Position numbers and translations under genes: made by a program. DNA of 64,000 nucleotides from Leifsonia sp. C5G2 (GTDB taxonomy: Bacteria; Actinomycetota; Actinomycetes; Actinomycetales; Microbacteriaceae): contig NZ_JABFMV010000002.1 in NCBI RefSeq assembly GCF_013359685.1, positions 292,360 through 356,359 on the forward strand. Reading direction: 5' to 3'. Positions 22,160 to 30,651 of the stretch are shown here, one piece after another (positions within the stretch are counted from its first letter, which is position 1; every line of letters begins with the position of its first letter). The notes under the pieces were generated by a model, which did not search any database, was not told the origin of the DNA, and saw nothing but the letters and a program-made list of their open reading frames with translations.

Positions 22160-24817
22160 CTATCCGATCGCCGAGACGACCGCGCTGAGCGCCGCGGGGA
22201 TCGCGTCCGCGTCGGTGCCGCCGCCCTGCGCCAAGTCGGCCTTTCCGCCGCCCCCGCCGCCGAGCACGCCCGCCGCCGTCTTCGCGAGAGCGCCCGCGTT
22301 GACGCCCGCGTCGCGCGCCGCCTGATTGGTGGCGACGATGACGACCGGCTTGCCGCCCGCCCGCGCCGCCAGGGCGACGGCCGCCGGGTCGGAGCCGAGG
22401 CGCTCGCGCACGGTGGTGACGAGCAGGCGCAGGTCGTCGGCGGTGTTCAGCGTCCCCGCATCCTCCGCCACGACCGTGATCGCTCCTCGGCGGGTCGCCG
22501 ATTCGAGCAGCGCAGGCACCTTGTCGAGTACCGCGCGCGCCTCGAACGCCTGGATACGCTTCTCCGCCGCCTTCAGGTTCGCCATCAGGTCGGCGATCTT
22601 CTCCGGGAGCTGCTCGCGCGGCGTCCTCAGCGAGCTGGAGAGCTGCGAGACGATCGTGCGCTCCACCGCCAGGTCTTTGAAGGCCTCCAGACCGACCAGC
22701 GACTCGACGCGGCGGTTCGTGGAGCCGACCGACGACTCGCTGACCAGGTTGATCATCCCGATCTCGGAGCTCGTCGACACGTGGGTGCCCGCGCACAGCT
22801 CGCGCGACCACGGCCCGCCGATGTCGACGACGCGCACGACGTCGCCGTACTTCTCACCGAACAGGGCCATCGCGCCCAGCGACTTGGCCTCCGCGAGCGG
22901 CAGCTCGCGCGTGGTGACCTCGAGGTTCTGCCGGATGGCGTTGTTCGAGATCTCCTCGATCTCGCTGCGGGTCTCGGCCGAGAGCGCCTGGTTCCAGGAG
23001 AAGTCGAGGCGCAGGTAGCCGGCCTTGTTGTACGAGCCGGACTGGTGCGCGTTGGAGCCCAGCACCTGCCGGAGCGCCGCGTGGATGATGTGCGTGCCCG
23101 AGTGCGCCTGGCGCGCCCCACGACGGTAGTCCGCATCCACGATGCTCGTCGCCGGCGCACCGACGCCCACCTCGCCGCTGCGCACCAGCACCTTGTGGCT
23201 GATGAGGCCCTTGACGGGCTTCTGCACGTCGAGCACCTCGAGCTCGTAGCCCGGGCCGACGATCGTGCCCGCGTCCGCATCCTGGCCACCGGACTCCGCG
23301 TACAGCGCGGTCGCGCCCAGGATGATCTCGGCGACCTGGCCCTCGCTCGCGCGGTCGACCGTGCGGCCGTCGACGATGAGGCCGAGCACGCTCGACTCCG
23401 TCTGTAGCTCGGTGTAGCCCGTGAAGACCGTCTCGCCGAGCGAGCGGAAGCCGCTGTAGACCGAGAGGTCGGCCAGCGCCGTCTTCTTGGCCTTCGCGTC
23501 CGCCTTCGCGCGGGAGCGCTGGTCGGCCATCAGCTTGTCGAAGGCGGTGCGGTCGACGCTGAGGCCGGCCTCCTCCGCCATCTCCAGCGTCAGGTCGATC
23601 GGGAAGCCGTAGGTGTCGTGCAGCAGGAACGCGGTGTCGCCCGCGAGCTGCTTGCGGCCCTCCTTCTGCGTCGACGCGACCGCGGTGTCCAGGATGCTGG
23701 TACCCGCAGCGAGGGTGCGGAGGAAGGTCTCCTCCTCCGCGTAGGCGAGCTGCGAGATGCGCTCGAACTCGGTGTCCACCTCCGGGTACGCCGCCTTCAT
23801 CGCGTCGCGCGACACCGGGAACAACTCGGGGAAGGTCGCCGTCTCGACGCCCAGCAGGCGCATCGCGCGCACCGTGCGGCGGAGCAGGCGGCGCAGCACG
23901 TAGCCGCGGCCCTCGTTCGACGGGGTGACGCCGTCGGCCATGAGCATCAGTGCGCTGCGGACGTGGTCGGCGACGACCCGCAGCCGGACGTCGTCCTCGT
24001 GCGCCTCGTTGCCGTAGGGCTTGCCCGCGAGCTCGGCCGCGCGGTCGAGCACCGGCCGCACCTGGTCGATCTCGTACATGTTGTCGACGCCCTGCTTGAT
24101 GAACGCGACGCGCTCGAGCCCGAGGCCCGTGTCGATGTTCTTCTTCGGCAGGTCGCCGAGGATCTCGAAGTCCTTCTTGCCGTCGCCCTCGCCGCGCAGG
24201 TACTGCATGAAGACCAGGTTCCAGATCTCGACGTACCGGTCGTCGTCGGTCGCCGGTCCCCCGTCGATGCCGTACGCAGGTCCGCGGTCGAAGAAGATCT
24301 CCGAGCACGGCCCCGCAGGCCCGGGCTGGCCGGTCGACCAGTAGTTGGTGTCCTTGCCGAGCCCCTGGATGCGCTCCGGCGGCAGCGTGGAGACGCGCTG
24401 CCAGATCTCGCGCGCCTCGTCGTCGTCCTCGTACACCGTGACCCACAGGTCCTTGGGGTCGAAGCCGAGGCCGCCTTCCTCCTCGGAGGTCGTCAGCAGC
24501 TCCCACGCGAACGTGATGGCCTGCTCCTTGAAGTAGTCGCCGAAGGAGAAGTTACCGGCCATCTGGAAGAACGTGCCGTGCCGCGGGGTCTTCCCCACCT
24601 CGTCGATGTCGAGGGTGCGGATGCACTTCTGGACGCTCGTGGCACGCGGGAAGGGCGCGGGCACCACTCCGGTCAGGTAGGGGACGAACGGCACCATCCC
24701 GGCCACCGTGAACAGCAGCGACGGGTCGTCGCTGACCAGGGAGGCGGAGGGGACGACGGTGTGGCCGCGCTTGGCGAAGAAGTCGAGCCAGCGGCGGTGG
24801 ATTTCAGCAGTCTGCAT
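22160..24817 (-). CDS. alaS: Alanyl-tRNA synthetase
   Basis: Charges tRNA-Ala and edits Ser/Gly errors. 885 aa. Class II core near 20-240: SLLFTVAGMVPF and GKTPRHGTFFQMAGNFSFGD. The editing domain has HSGTHIIHAALRQ (HxxxH) and ELCAGTHVS (CxxxH) zinc ligands. The C-terminal GGGGGGKADLAQGGG belongs to the C-Ala domain. The ATG at 24817 is 37 bp after a small membrane-protein gene; no T-box leader is visible. Confidence 0.98.
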   Translation of the reverse strand: MQTAEIHRRWLDFFAKRGHTVVPSASLVSDDPSLLFTVAGMVPFVPYLTGVVPAPFPRATSVQKCIRTLDIDEVGKTPRHGTFFQMAGNFSFGDYFKEQAITFAWELLTTSEEEGGLGFDPKDLWVTVYEDDDEAREIWQRVSTLPPERIQGLGKDTNYWSTGQPGPAGPCSEIFFDRGPAYGIDGGPATDDDRYVEIWNLVFMQYLRGEGDGKKDFEILGDLPKKNIDTGLGLERVAFIKQGVDNMYEIDQVRPVLDRAAELAGKPYGNEAHEDDVRLRVVADHVRSALMLMADGVTPSNEGRGYVLRRLLRRTVRAMRLLGVETATFPELFPVSRDAMKAAYPEVDTEFERISQLAYAEEETFLRTLAAGTSILDTAVASTQKEGRKQLAGDTAFLLHDTYGFPIDLTLEMAEEAGLSVDRTAFDKLMADQRSRAKADAKAKKTALADLSVYSGFRSLGETVFTGYTELQTESSVLGLIVDGRTVDRASEGQVAEIILGATALYAESGGQDADAGTIVGPGYELEVLDVQKPVKGLISHKVLVRSGEVGVGAPATSIVDADYRRGARQAHSGTHIIHAALRQVLGSNAHQSGSYNKAGYLRLDFSWNQALSAETRSEIEEISNNAIRQNLEVTTRELPLAEAKSLGAMALFGEKYGDVVRVVDIGGPWSRELCAGTHVSTSSEIGMINLVSESSVGSTNRRVESLVGLEAFKDLAVERTIVSQLSSSLRTPREQLPEKIADLMANLKAAEKRIQAFEARAVLDKVPALLESATRRGAITVVAEDAGTLNTADDLRLLVTTVRERLGSDPAAVALAARAGGKPVVIVATNQAARDAGVNAGALAKTAAGVLGGGGGGKADLAQGGGTDADAIPAALSAVVSAIG

Positions 24818-24854
24818 GGGTTCTTTGTCTAGAAGTCTGTGAGGGGTGGCGGCG

Positions 24855-25046
24855 TCAGTCGCCCTGGATGGCCGAGCGGATCTCGGCCTCGCGCTGCCGG
24901 TAGCCGTCGGTGACGGCCTCCCCGAAATCGCGCGCCTTGCGGTCCATGGCGCTGAAGAATTCGCGACCCTTGGGGGTCTCGTTGACCTTGTGGGCCACGG
25001 CGAAGCCGATGGCCACGCCGACGAGCAGCCACAGGAAACTCTTCAT
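24855..25046 (-). CDS. Small membrane protein upstream of alaS
   Basis: 63 residues: one hydrophobic helix (SFLWLLVGVAIGFAVAHKV, 3-21) then a charged amphipathic tail (GREFFSAMDRKARDFGEAV). Function unknown. It sits between DUF948 and alaS, where a similar small protein is common in actinobacteria. ATG at 25046 with GGGAGGAT upstream. Confidence 0.8.
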   Translation of the reverse strand: MKSFLWLLVGVAIGFAVAHKVNETPKGREFFSAMDRKARDFGEAVTDGYRQREAEIRSAIQGD

Positions 25047-25104
25047 GCTGATCCTCCCTCTCTGGACGGCGCCGCGCGCGGACGCGGGCGCACGAGAGCC
25101 AAGT

Positions 25105-25488
25105 CTAGTGCGACCCGCCGCGCGGCTTCCGGGAGCCGAAGCCGCCCGCCGCCCTGAAGGCCGCCCTGGCCGCCGCGCTGAAGCCGGCGAGTTTGATCAG
25201 CGGGCCGCCGACGGTCGCCGCGAACAGCGCGACGAGTGCCGAGACGTTGCCGGTCACGTCCGCCACGTTCTTGGTGATGACATCGACGCGCGCCAGCTGC
25301 TTGTTGGTCTCCTGCAGGGTGGTAGCGGTCTCGTCGAGGATCGGCGTGATGCCGTCGCTCGCCTCCTTGATCGCATCCCGCGTCGAGTCGAGCACACGCC
25401 CCAGCTTCACGAGCGGGATGGCGATGAAGCCCACGAGGACCGCGAACACGACGGCCGCGATCAACCCTGCGATGTCTCCTCCGGACAC
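25105..25488 (-). CDS. DUF948 domain membrane protein
   Basis: 127 aa from GTG at 25488 (SGGDIAGLIAAVVFAVLVGF); GGAAGGGG lies about 6 bases upstream, so this start is preferred to the ATG at 25503. One N-terminal transmembrane helix (about 5-25) is followed by a helical region rich in Thr and Val typical of DUF948. Function unknown. Residues 100-127 are Ala/Arg rich. A TACGCT -10-like box at 25531-25526 may start the DUF948-small-alaS transcript after the rpsD terminator. Confidence 0.85.
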   Translation of the reverse strand: MSGGDIAGLIAAVVFAVLVGFIAIPLVKLGRVLDSTRDAIKEASDGITPILDETATTLQETNKQLARVDVITKNVADVTGNVSALVALFAATVGGPLIKLAGFSAAARAAFRAAGGFGSRKPRGGSH

Positions 25489-25560
25489 GTGCGCCCCTTC
25501 CATTCCGCTGCCGGTATACGGATCAAGCGTAGTCCGCCCGCAGCCCGGCAGGAACGACGA

Positions 25561-25591
25561 ACGGGGCCGCGGCCTGAAGCCGCGACCCCGT
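25561..25591 (-). terminator. Intrinsic terminator of rpsD
   Basis: ACGGGG (25561-25566) pairs with CCCCGT (25586-25591) and GCGGC (25569-25573) with GCCGC (25579-25583), with small bulges and a 5-nt loop. It lies 20 bp after the rpsD stop and has no U-tract, like most hairpins in this GC-rich window. Confidence 0.75.
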
Positions 25592-25610
25592 CCGGGTCGT
25601 ACCTGGGACC

Positions 25611-26234
25611 TTAGCGGGCCGCGTAGTACTCGACGACCAGCTGGACCTCACAGGTCACGGGGACCTCGGCGCGCTTCGGGCGGCGCACCAGGCGGGCCTG
25701 CAGCTTGTCGAGCTCGACCTCGAGGTAGCCCGGGGTCTTCGGCAGGACGTCGACGTGACCGCCGGCGGCCGCGACCTGGAAGGGCTCGGTGCCCTCCGAG
25801 CGGGCCTTGACGTGGATGAGCTGGCCCGGCTTCACGCGGAAGGAGGGACGGTCGACGAGCTTGCCGTCGACGAGGATGTGACGGTGCACGACGAACTGGC
25901 GGGCCTGCGTGATGGTGCGGGCGAAGCCGGCGCGGAGCACGAGGGCGTCGAGACGCATCTCGAGCAGCTCGACCAGGTTCTCACCGGTCAGGCCCTGGGT
26001 GCGGCGGGCCTCCTCGAAGGCGATGCGCAGCTGCTTCTCGCGGATGCCGTACTGGGCGCGCAGGCGCTGCTTCTCGCGCAGACGCACCGCGTAGTCGGAG
26101 TCGGCCTTGCGCTTGGTGCGGCCGTGCTCACCGGGAGCGTAGGGGCGCTTCTCCATGTAGCGCGCCGCCTTCGGGGTGAGCGGGATGCCCAGGGCCCGCG
26201 ACTCGCGGGTCTTGCTGCGGGAACGTGAAGACAC
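25611..26234 (-). CDS. rpsD: 30S ribosomal protein S4
   Basis: Primary 16S rRNA-binding protein that nucleates 30S assembly. 207 aa from GTG at 26234 (SSRSRSKTRESRALGIPLTP), with GAAAGGAAA just upstream. The S4 RNA-binding domain, RLDALVLRAGFARTITQARQFVVHRHILVDG, is near 93-123. It is a single-gene unit with its own promoter, a leader of about 150 nt and a terminator. The frame is open further upstream but the start above matches the family. Confidence 0.98.
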   Translation of the reverse strand: MSSRSRSKTRESRALGIPLTPKAARYMEKRPYAPGEHGRTKRKADSDYAVRLREKQRLRAQYGIREKQLRIAFEEARRTQGLTGENLVELLEMRLDALVLRAGFARTITQARQFVVHRHILVDGKLVDRPSFRVKPGQLIHVKARSEGTEPFQVAAAGGHVDVLPKTPGYLEVELDKLQARLVRRPKRAEVPVTCEVQLVVEYYAAR

Positions 26235-26396
26235 GGTTTCCTTTCGAAGTTTCTCTCTGAAGTGATGGATGCGGGCGCACACGCGCGCCCGAAGAGAGAG
26301 GGATTGTCGCCAGGGACGCCCGGCTACAGGGCCTGTCCCGTCGAATCGTGTACTCGGCAGCCGACCCCGCACACGCTTCTAGGCGGATCAATGATA
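26235..26396 (-). promoter_or_regulatory. rpsD promoter and structured leader
   Basis: TATCAT (26396-26391) is a good -10 just after the rarA stop. About 150 nt of leader follow, including a 7-bp stem CGGGCGC/GCGCCCG (26272-26291) with a 6-nt loop. S4 often represses its own mRNA, so the leader could be an autoregulatory site; the structure itself is not a known match. Confidence 0.5.
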
Positions 26397-26407
26397 GCAG
26401 AGCGCAG

Positions 26408-27748
26408 TCAGCGTCCGCGCACGATGCGGCGCAGCTTCGCCAGGCGCGCCGACACGTCCCGTTCGTTGCCGTGCTCGGTCGGCGAGTAGTAGGTCGTGCC
26501 GTCCAATTCGTCGGGCAGGTACTGCTGCTGCAGCACACCGAGCGCGTCGTCGTGCGGGTACTTGTAGCCCTTGCCGTGCCCCAGCCGCTTCGCTCCGGGA
26601 TAGTGCGCGTCGCGCAGATGCTTCGGCACCCGGCCGATCTTGCCGGCGCGCACGTCGGCGATCGCGGCGTCGAGCGCCATGTAGGCCGCGTTCGACTTCG
26701 GGGCGGTCGCCAGGTGCACCACGGCCTGGGCGAGCGGGATGCGGCCCTCCGGCATCCCGATGTACTGCACGGCGTCGGCCGCGGCGATCGCGACGCCGAG
26801 CGCGGTCGGGTCGGCCATGCCGATGTCCTCCGACGCCAGCACGATGATGCGCCGGGCGATGAACCGCGGGTCCTCCCCCGCCTCGATCATGCGGGCGAGG
26901 TAGTGGAGGGACGCGTCCACGTCGGAGCCCCGGACCGACTTGATGAAGGCGCTGATGACGTCGTAGTGCTCGTCGCCGTTGCGGTCGTAGCGCAGCAGCG
27001 CGCGGTCGACGGCCTGCGCCACCAGCTCCGCGGTGATCACGGGCTTCTTCTTGGACGTCGCCGGCGTGGCGGAGGCGGCCGTCACCGACGCGGCCTCCAA
27101 CGCGGTGAGTGCCCGTCGCGCGTCGCCGGACGCAAGCCGGATCAGCGCGGCACGCGCCTCCGGGTCGAGCTTGTACTGGCCGCCGAGGCCCCGGTCGTCC
27201 GCCACCGCGCGGTCGACGACCACGCCGAGGTCGTCGTCGCTGAGCGTCTCGAGCGTGAGCAGCAGACTGCGCGAGAGCAGCGGCGAGATCACCGAGAACG
27301 ACGGGTTCTCCGTGGTCGCCGCGACGAGGATGACCCAGCCGTTCTCGACGCCCGGGAGCAGCGCGTCCTGCTGCGCCTTGGTGAACCGGTGGATCTCATC
27401 GAGGAAGAGCACCGTGGAGACGCCGTAGAGGTCGCGGGTCGAGAGCGCCTCGTCCATCACCAGTCGCACGTCCTTCACTCCGGCGGTGACCGCCGACAGC
27501 TCGACGAACCGGCGGCCGGAGGAGTGCGCGATGGCCTGCGCCAGCGTGGTCTTGCCCGTGCCAGGAGGACCCCACAGGATCACGGACACCGAGCCCGACT
27601 GACCCTCCTTGTCGGACGCGAGCGCGACCAGCGGAGACCCCGGCTTCAGCAGGTGCCGCTGCCCCGCGACCTCGTCGAGCGACTTGGGGCGCATGCGGAC
27701 CGCGAGCGGTGTCGCTCCCGTCCGGAGCCCTGGTTGCACGTCGACCAC
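26408..27748 (-). CDS. rarA: Replication-associated recombination protein A (MgsA/RarA AAA+ ATPase)
   Basis: AAA+ ATPase of the clamp-loader group that acts at stalled forks. 446 aa. [15 protein letters not shown] is near 20-34. Walker A is [16 protein letters not shown] near 58-73, Walker B is [17 protein letters not shown] near 113, and sensor 1 is [14 protein letters not shown]. The C-terminal [15 protein letters not shown]-like block ([14 protein letters not shown]) is the tetramerisation signature. It is divergent from the cyclophilin gene. Confidence 0.97.
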   Translation of the reverse strand: MVDVQPGLRTGATPLAVRMRPKSLDEVAGQRHLLKPGSPLVALASDKEGQSGSVSVILWGPPGTGKTTLAQAIAHSSGRRFVELSAVTAGVKDVRLVMDEALSTRDLYGVSTVLFLDEIHRFTKAQQDALLPGVENGWVILVAATTENPSFSVISPLLSRSLLLTLETLSDDDLGVVVDRAVADDRGLGGQYKLDPEARAALIRLASGDARRALTALEAASVTAASATPATSKKKPVITAELVAQAVDRALLRYDRNGDEHYDVISAFIKSVRGSDVDASLHYLARMIEAGEDPRFIARRIIVLASEDIGMADPTALGVAIAAADAVQYIGMPEGRIPLAQAVVHLATAPKSNAAYMALDAAIADVRAGKIGRVPKHLRDAHYPGAKRLGHGKGYKYPHDDALGVLQQQYLPDELDGTTYYSPTEHGNERDVSARLAKLRRIVRGR

Positions 27749-27797
27749 CCGACAAGGTTAGTCGCGACCACCGATACTCTCGCTGTGAGCGGTGACT

Positions 27798-27826
27798 TTG
27801 TCGTCCATAGCGGCGCCGGATAGGGT
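27798..27826 (+). promoter_or_regulatory. Promoter of the membrane cyclophilin gene
   Basis: TTGTCG (27798-27803), a 17-bp spacer, and TAGGGT (27821-27826): a well-spaced sigma-70-type promoter about 60 bp before the GTG. Confidence 0.6.
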
Positions 27827-27889
27827 TCTCCATGATCCAGCGGGCCAGGTCTCGCGGAGATCCCCCGAACCCGCCTCCGGAGGACACAC

Positions 27890-28666
27890 GTGGCACCGAA
27901 GCAGAACGACAGAGAAGCGCGCCAGGCCCGCGAGCGGCTGCGCGCCTACCAGGCCCGTCAGACCGTGCACGTGCACAAGGCCAAGCGACGCCGTCGTGAC
28001 AACTGGGTGGCCGGAATCGCGGCCGTCGTGATCGTCGCCCTGGCGGTCGGCACGCAGCTGCTCTACTTCTCCGCGGGTCCCGGCGCCGCGAAGGCGTCCT
28101 CCTCGGCCTCGCCGTCGGCGTCGCCGACCTCCACCGCGACGGTACCGCCCAAGAGGCTCGCCGAGGACCGCACCTGGACCGGCACGCTGACGATCAACAA
28201 CGTGCCGCTCGGGGTCTCGCTCGACGGCGCCGCGGCACCCCAGGCCGTCTCGTCGACGGTGTCGCTCGTGCAGAAGAAGTTCTACGACGGGCTCACCTGC
28301 CACCGCCTCACGAACGGCGGGTTCTACGTGCTCCAGTGCGGCGATCCCAATGGCGACGGCAGCGGCGGCCCCGGTTACTCCTACGGACCGATCGAGAACG
28401 CGCCGGCCGACAACGTCTACAAGGCGGGAACGATCGCCATGGCGCGCCAGGGGAACAACGCGGCGAGCCAGGGCAGCCAGTTCTTCATCGTCTACGAGGA
28501 CACCACGATCGGCGCCGACAACGCCGGCGGGTACACCGTGATCGGTCACGTCACCTCGGGACTCGACGAGCTCAAGGCCCAGGTCACCGACAAGGGCATC
28601 GAGGGCGGCAAGACCGACGGCGCCCCGGCCGTGAAGACGACGATCGACGGCTTCACCCTGCAGTGA
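27890..28666 (+). CDS. Membrane-anchored peptidyl-prolyl cis-trans isomerase (cyclophilin type)
   Basis: 258 aa. A basic cytoplasmic N-terminus (to KAKRRRRDN) is followed by a transmembrane helix at about 40-60 and a Ser/Pro/Thr-rich linker. The cyclophilin domain starts near 95: FYDGLTCHRLTNGGFYVLQCGDPNGDGSGGPGY, then AMARQGNNAASQGSQFFIVYED and YTVIGHVTSGLDEL. The usual FHR is CHR here, so the catalytic Arg is kept. It probably assists folding of exported proteins. The GTG at 27890 has GGAGGAC upstream. Confidence 0.95.
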   Translation: MAPKQNDREARQARERLRAYQARQTVHVHKAKRRRRDNWVAGIAAVVIVALAVGTQLLYFSAGPGAAKASSSASPSASPTSTATVPPKRLAEDRTWTGTLTINNVPLGVSLDGAAAPQAVSSTVSLVQKKFYDGLTCHRLTNGGFYVLQCGDPNGDGSGGPGYSYGPIENAPADNVYKAGTIAMARQGNNAASQGSQFFIVYEDTTIGADNAGGYTVIGHVTSGLDELKAQVTDKGIEGGKTDGAPAVKTTIDGFTLQ

Positions 28667-28745
28667 TCCCGGCGCGTGCAATAGGCTGATTCCCGACACG
28701 TGGGGCGGCATCCCCGCCCGACCACGCAGCAGCAAGGTGAGGCTC

Positions 28746-29975
28746 TTGGCTACTTCTGAACAGCACCCCTGGGGACGCGTCGACGACAGCGGCACCGTCT
28801 ACGTCCGGGAGGGCGACGGCGAACGCGTCGTCGGCGAGTACCCCGACGGCACGGCCGACGAGGCGCTCGCCTACTTCGAGCGCAAGTACAACGACCTCGC
28901 CGGCCAGGTCGGCCTGCTGGAGCAGCGCGCCCGCCGCGGCGCCCCGGCGACCGACATCGCCAAGTCGGTTGCCAACCTCCGCTCGTCGGTCGAGGGCGCG
29001 AACGCCGTCGGCGACCTCGCGTCGCTGCTCACCCGGCTCGACGCCCTCGGCGGCACCGTCGAGGAGCTGACCGAGCAGCAGAGCGCCGAGGCCAAGGCAG
29101 CGCTGGAAGCCGCCATCGCCGAGCGCACCGCCATCGTCGAAGAGGCGGAGGCGCTGGCTGCCCAGGACCCGGCCCGCACGCAGTGGAAGTCCACCAGCAC
29201 CGCGCTCGACGCCCTGTTCGCCCGTTGGCAGGCCCACCAGCACGACGGCCCGCGCCTGCCGAAGAACGAGGCGAACGAGCTCTGGAAGCGGTTCCGCGCC
29301 GCGCGGTCGACCATCGAGCACAACCGCAAGGCCTTCTTCGCCGAGCTCGACACGCAGCACCGCGACGTCCGCAACCGGAAGAATGAGCTCATCGAGCAGG
29401 CCGAGCAGCTCATCCCGCTCGGCGCCGATGGTGTGCCGGAGTACCGGCGCCTGCTCGACCAGTGGAAGGCCGCGGGCCGCGCGGGCAAGAAGAACGACGA
29501 CGCCTTGTGGGCGCGCTTCAAGGCCGCGGGCGACGCGATCTACTCCGCCAAGGCCGAGGTGGATGCGCGCGACAACGCCGAGTACGACGCCAACCTGCAG
29601 CAGAAGCTCGCCCTGCTCGACGAGGCGGAGCCGCTGCTCAAAGCCACCGACCGCGAGCAGGCCCGCGCCCAGCTGCTGTCGATCCAGGAGCGCTGGGACC
29701 AGATCGGTCGCGTGCCGCGCGATCAGGTGCGTCCCATCGAAGACCGCCTGCGCCGCGTCGAGGCCGCCGTCCGCCGCCTCGACGAGGAGCACTGGGAGAA
29801 GAACAACCCGGAGAAGAAGGCGCGCGCGGAGGGTCTCGCCGGCCAGCTGAACGCCGCGATCGCCAAGCTGGAGCAGGAGCTCGCCGAGGCCCAGGCCTCC
29901 GGCGACGCAGCGAAGGTGAAGGCGGCGCAAGAAGCGCTCGACGCGCGCAAGATCTGGCTCGACGCGCTGGGCTGA
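28746..29975 (+). CDS. DUF349 domain coiled-coil protein
   Basis: 409 aa, largely helical, with several DUF349 repeats (for example WKAAGRAGKKNDDALWARFKAA and WDQIGRVPRDQVRPIEDRLR). N-terminal PWGRVDDSGTVYVREG is the actinobacterial form. Function unsettled; stress and growth roles have been proposed for the family. A TTG at 28746 (MATSEQHPWG) fits the family better than the GTG at 28737, which lies within the ribosome-binding AAGGTGAGG. A TAGGCT box near 28683 may be its promoter. Confidence 0.92.
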   Translation: MATSEQHPWGRVDDSGTVYVREGDGERVVGEYPDGTADEALAYFERKYNDLAGQVGLLEQRARRGAPATDIAKSVANLRSSVEGANAVGDLASLLTRLDALGGTVEELTEQQSAEAKAALEAAIAERTAIVEEAEALAAQDPARTQWKSTSTALDALFARWQAHQHDGPRLPKNEANELWKRFRAARSTIEHNRKAFFAELDTQHRDVRNRKNELIEQAEQLIPLGADGVPEYRRLLDQWKAAGRAGKKNDDALWARFKAAGDAIYSAKAEVDARDNAEYDANLQQKLALLDEAEPLLKATDREQARAQLLSIQERWDQIGRVPRDQVRPIEDRLRRVEAAVRRLDEEHWEKNNPEKKARAEGLAGQLNAAIAKLEQELAEAQASGDAAKVKAAQEALDARKIWLDALG

Positions 29976-30067
29976 GCCCGCCCGTCCACAGCCCGGGCTC
30001 CGCCCGAGTTCTCCACCGTTCCCGTCCCCGGCCGCCGCACGCGGCCGATTCCCGCGAGGGTGGAGCC

Positions 30068-30643
30068 ATGACCCCCACCCGCTCTCCCCTGCTCGACGAC
30101 GACGTACTGCCGATGGTCGAGCTGCTCGCCCTCTGTCTCGACGGCCAGGTCTACCGGGTCGGTGACGCGTTCGCATCGGCCGACACCCCTGACGGCCCCG
30201 AGCTGCGGTCGCACGCCTTCGCACGAAGCGCTCCGCCCTGGGCGATCGCAGATCGTGGGACGGCGGCGTGGATCCACGGCACGCGGGCCTCGCCGCCGCC
30301 CGTGCCGCAGGTGTGCGTCCCGCCCTCGCATCGCGGCGGTGGAACCCTCGCCCGGCTCGACACGGCGTATCGCGCGGTCTCCCCAGACGAGACGCTGACG
30401 TTCGCGGGCATCCGCGTGACCGCCCCGCTCCGCACGGCGCACGATCTGCTCTGCTCACCCGGGCGCTTCACCGATGCGGACGCCCTCGAGATCCGGCACC
30501 TGCTCGTCCTCGCCGAGGTGACGCCCGCCCGGCTCGACGAGCGGCTGCGCGCCGCCCGTCGCCGCGGGCGCGACCTCGCACGGACGCGGCTGCCGCAGGT
30601 CGCCCGGGCCTCGCTCGTCGGCGCGCCGCCGGAGGCGGCCTGA
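30068..30643 (+). CDS. Solitary AbiEi-antitoxin-like protein
   Basis: 191 aa. The middle (TAAWIHGTRASPP, then FAGIRVTAPLRTAHDLLC) resembles the C-terminal domain of AbiEi-type antitoxin/regulator proteins common in actinobacteria (WVHG and T-PLRTA-DL motifs). The usual winged-helix N-terminus is not obvious, and no AbiEii nucleotidyltransferase gene is adjacent. It lies 92 bp after the DUF349 gene and is convergent with relA. Function unknown. Confidence 0.65.
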   Translation: MTPTRSPLLDDDVLPMVELLALCLDGQVYRVGDAFASADTPDGPELRSHAFARSAPPWAIADRGTAAWIHGTRASPPPVPQVCVPPSHRGGGTLARLDTAYRAVSPDETLTFAGIRVTAPLRTAHDLLCSPGRFTDADALEIRHLLVLAEVTPARLDERLRAARRRGRDLARTRLPQVARASLVGAPPEAA

Positions 30644-30651
30644 TGGTCCGG

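Noticed and set aside
26272-26291. CGGGCGC/GCGCCCG stem as the rarA terminator
   Set aside because: It lies well past the rpsD -10 box (26391-26396), inside the predicted rpsD leader, so leader structure is a better explanation.
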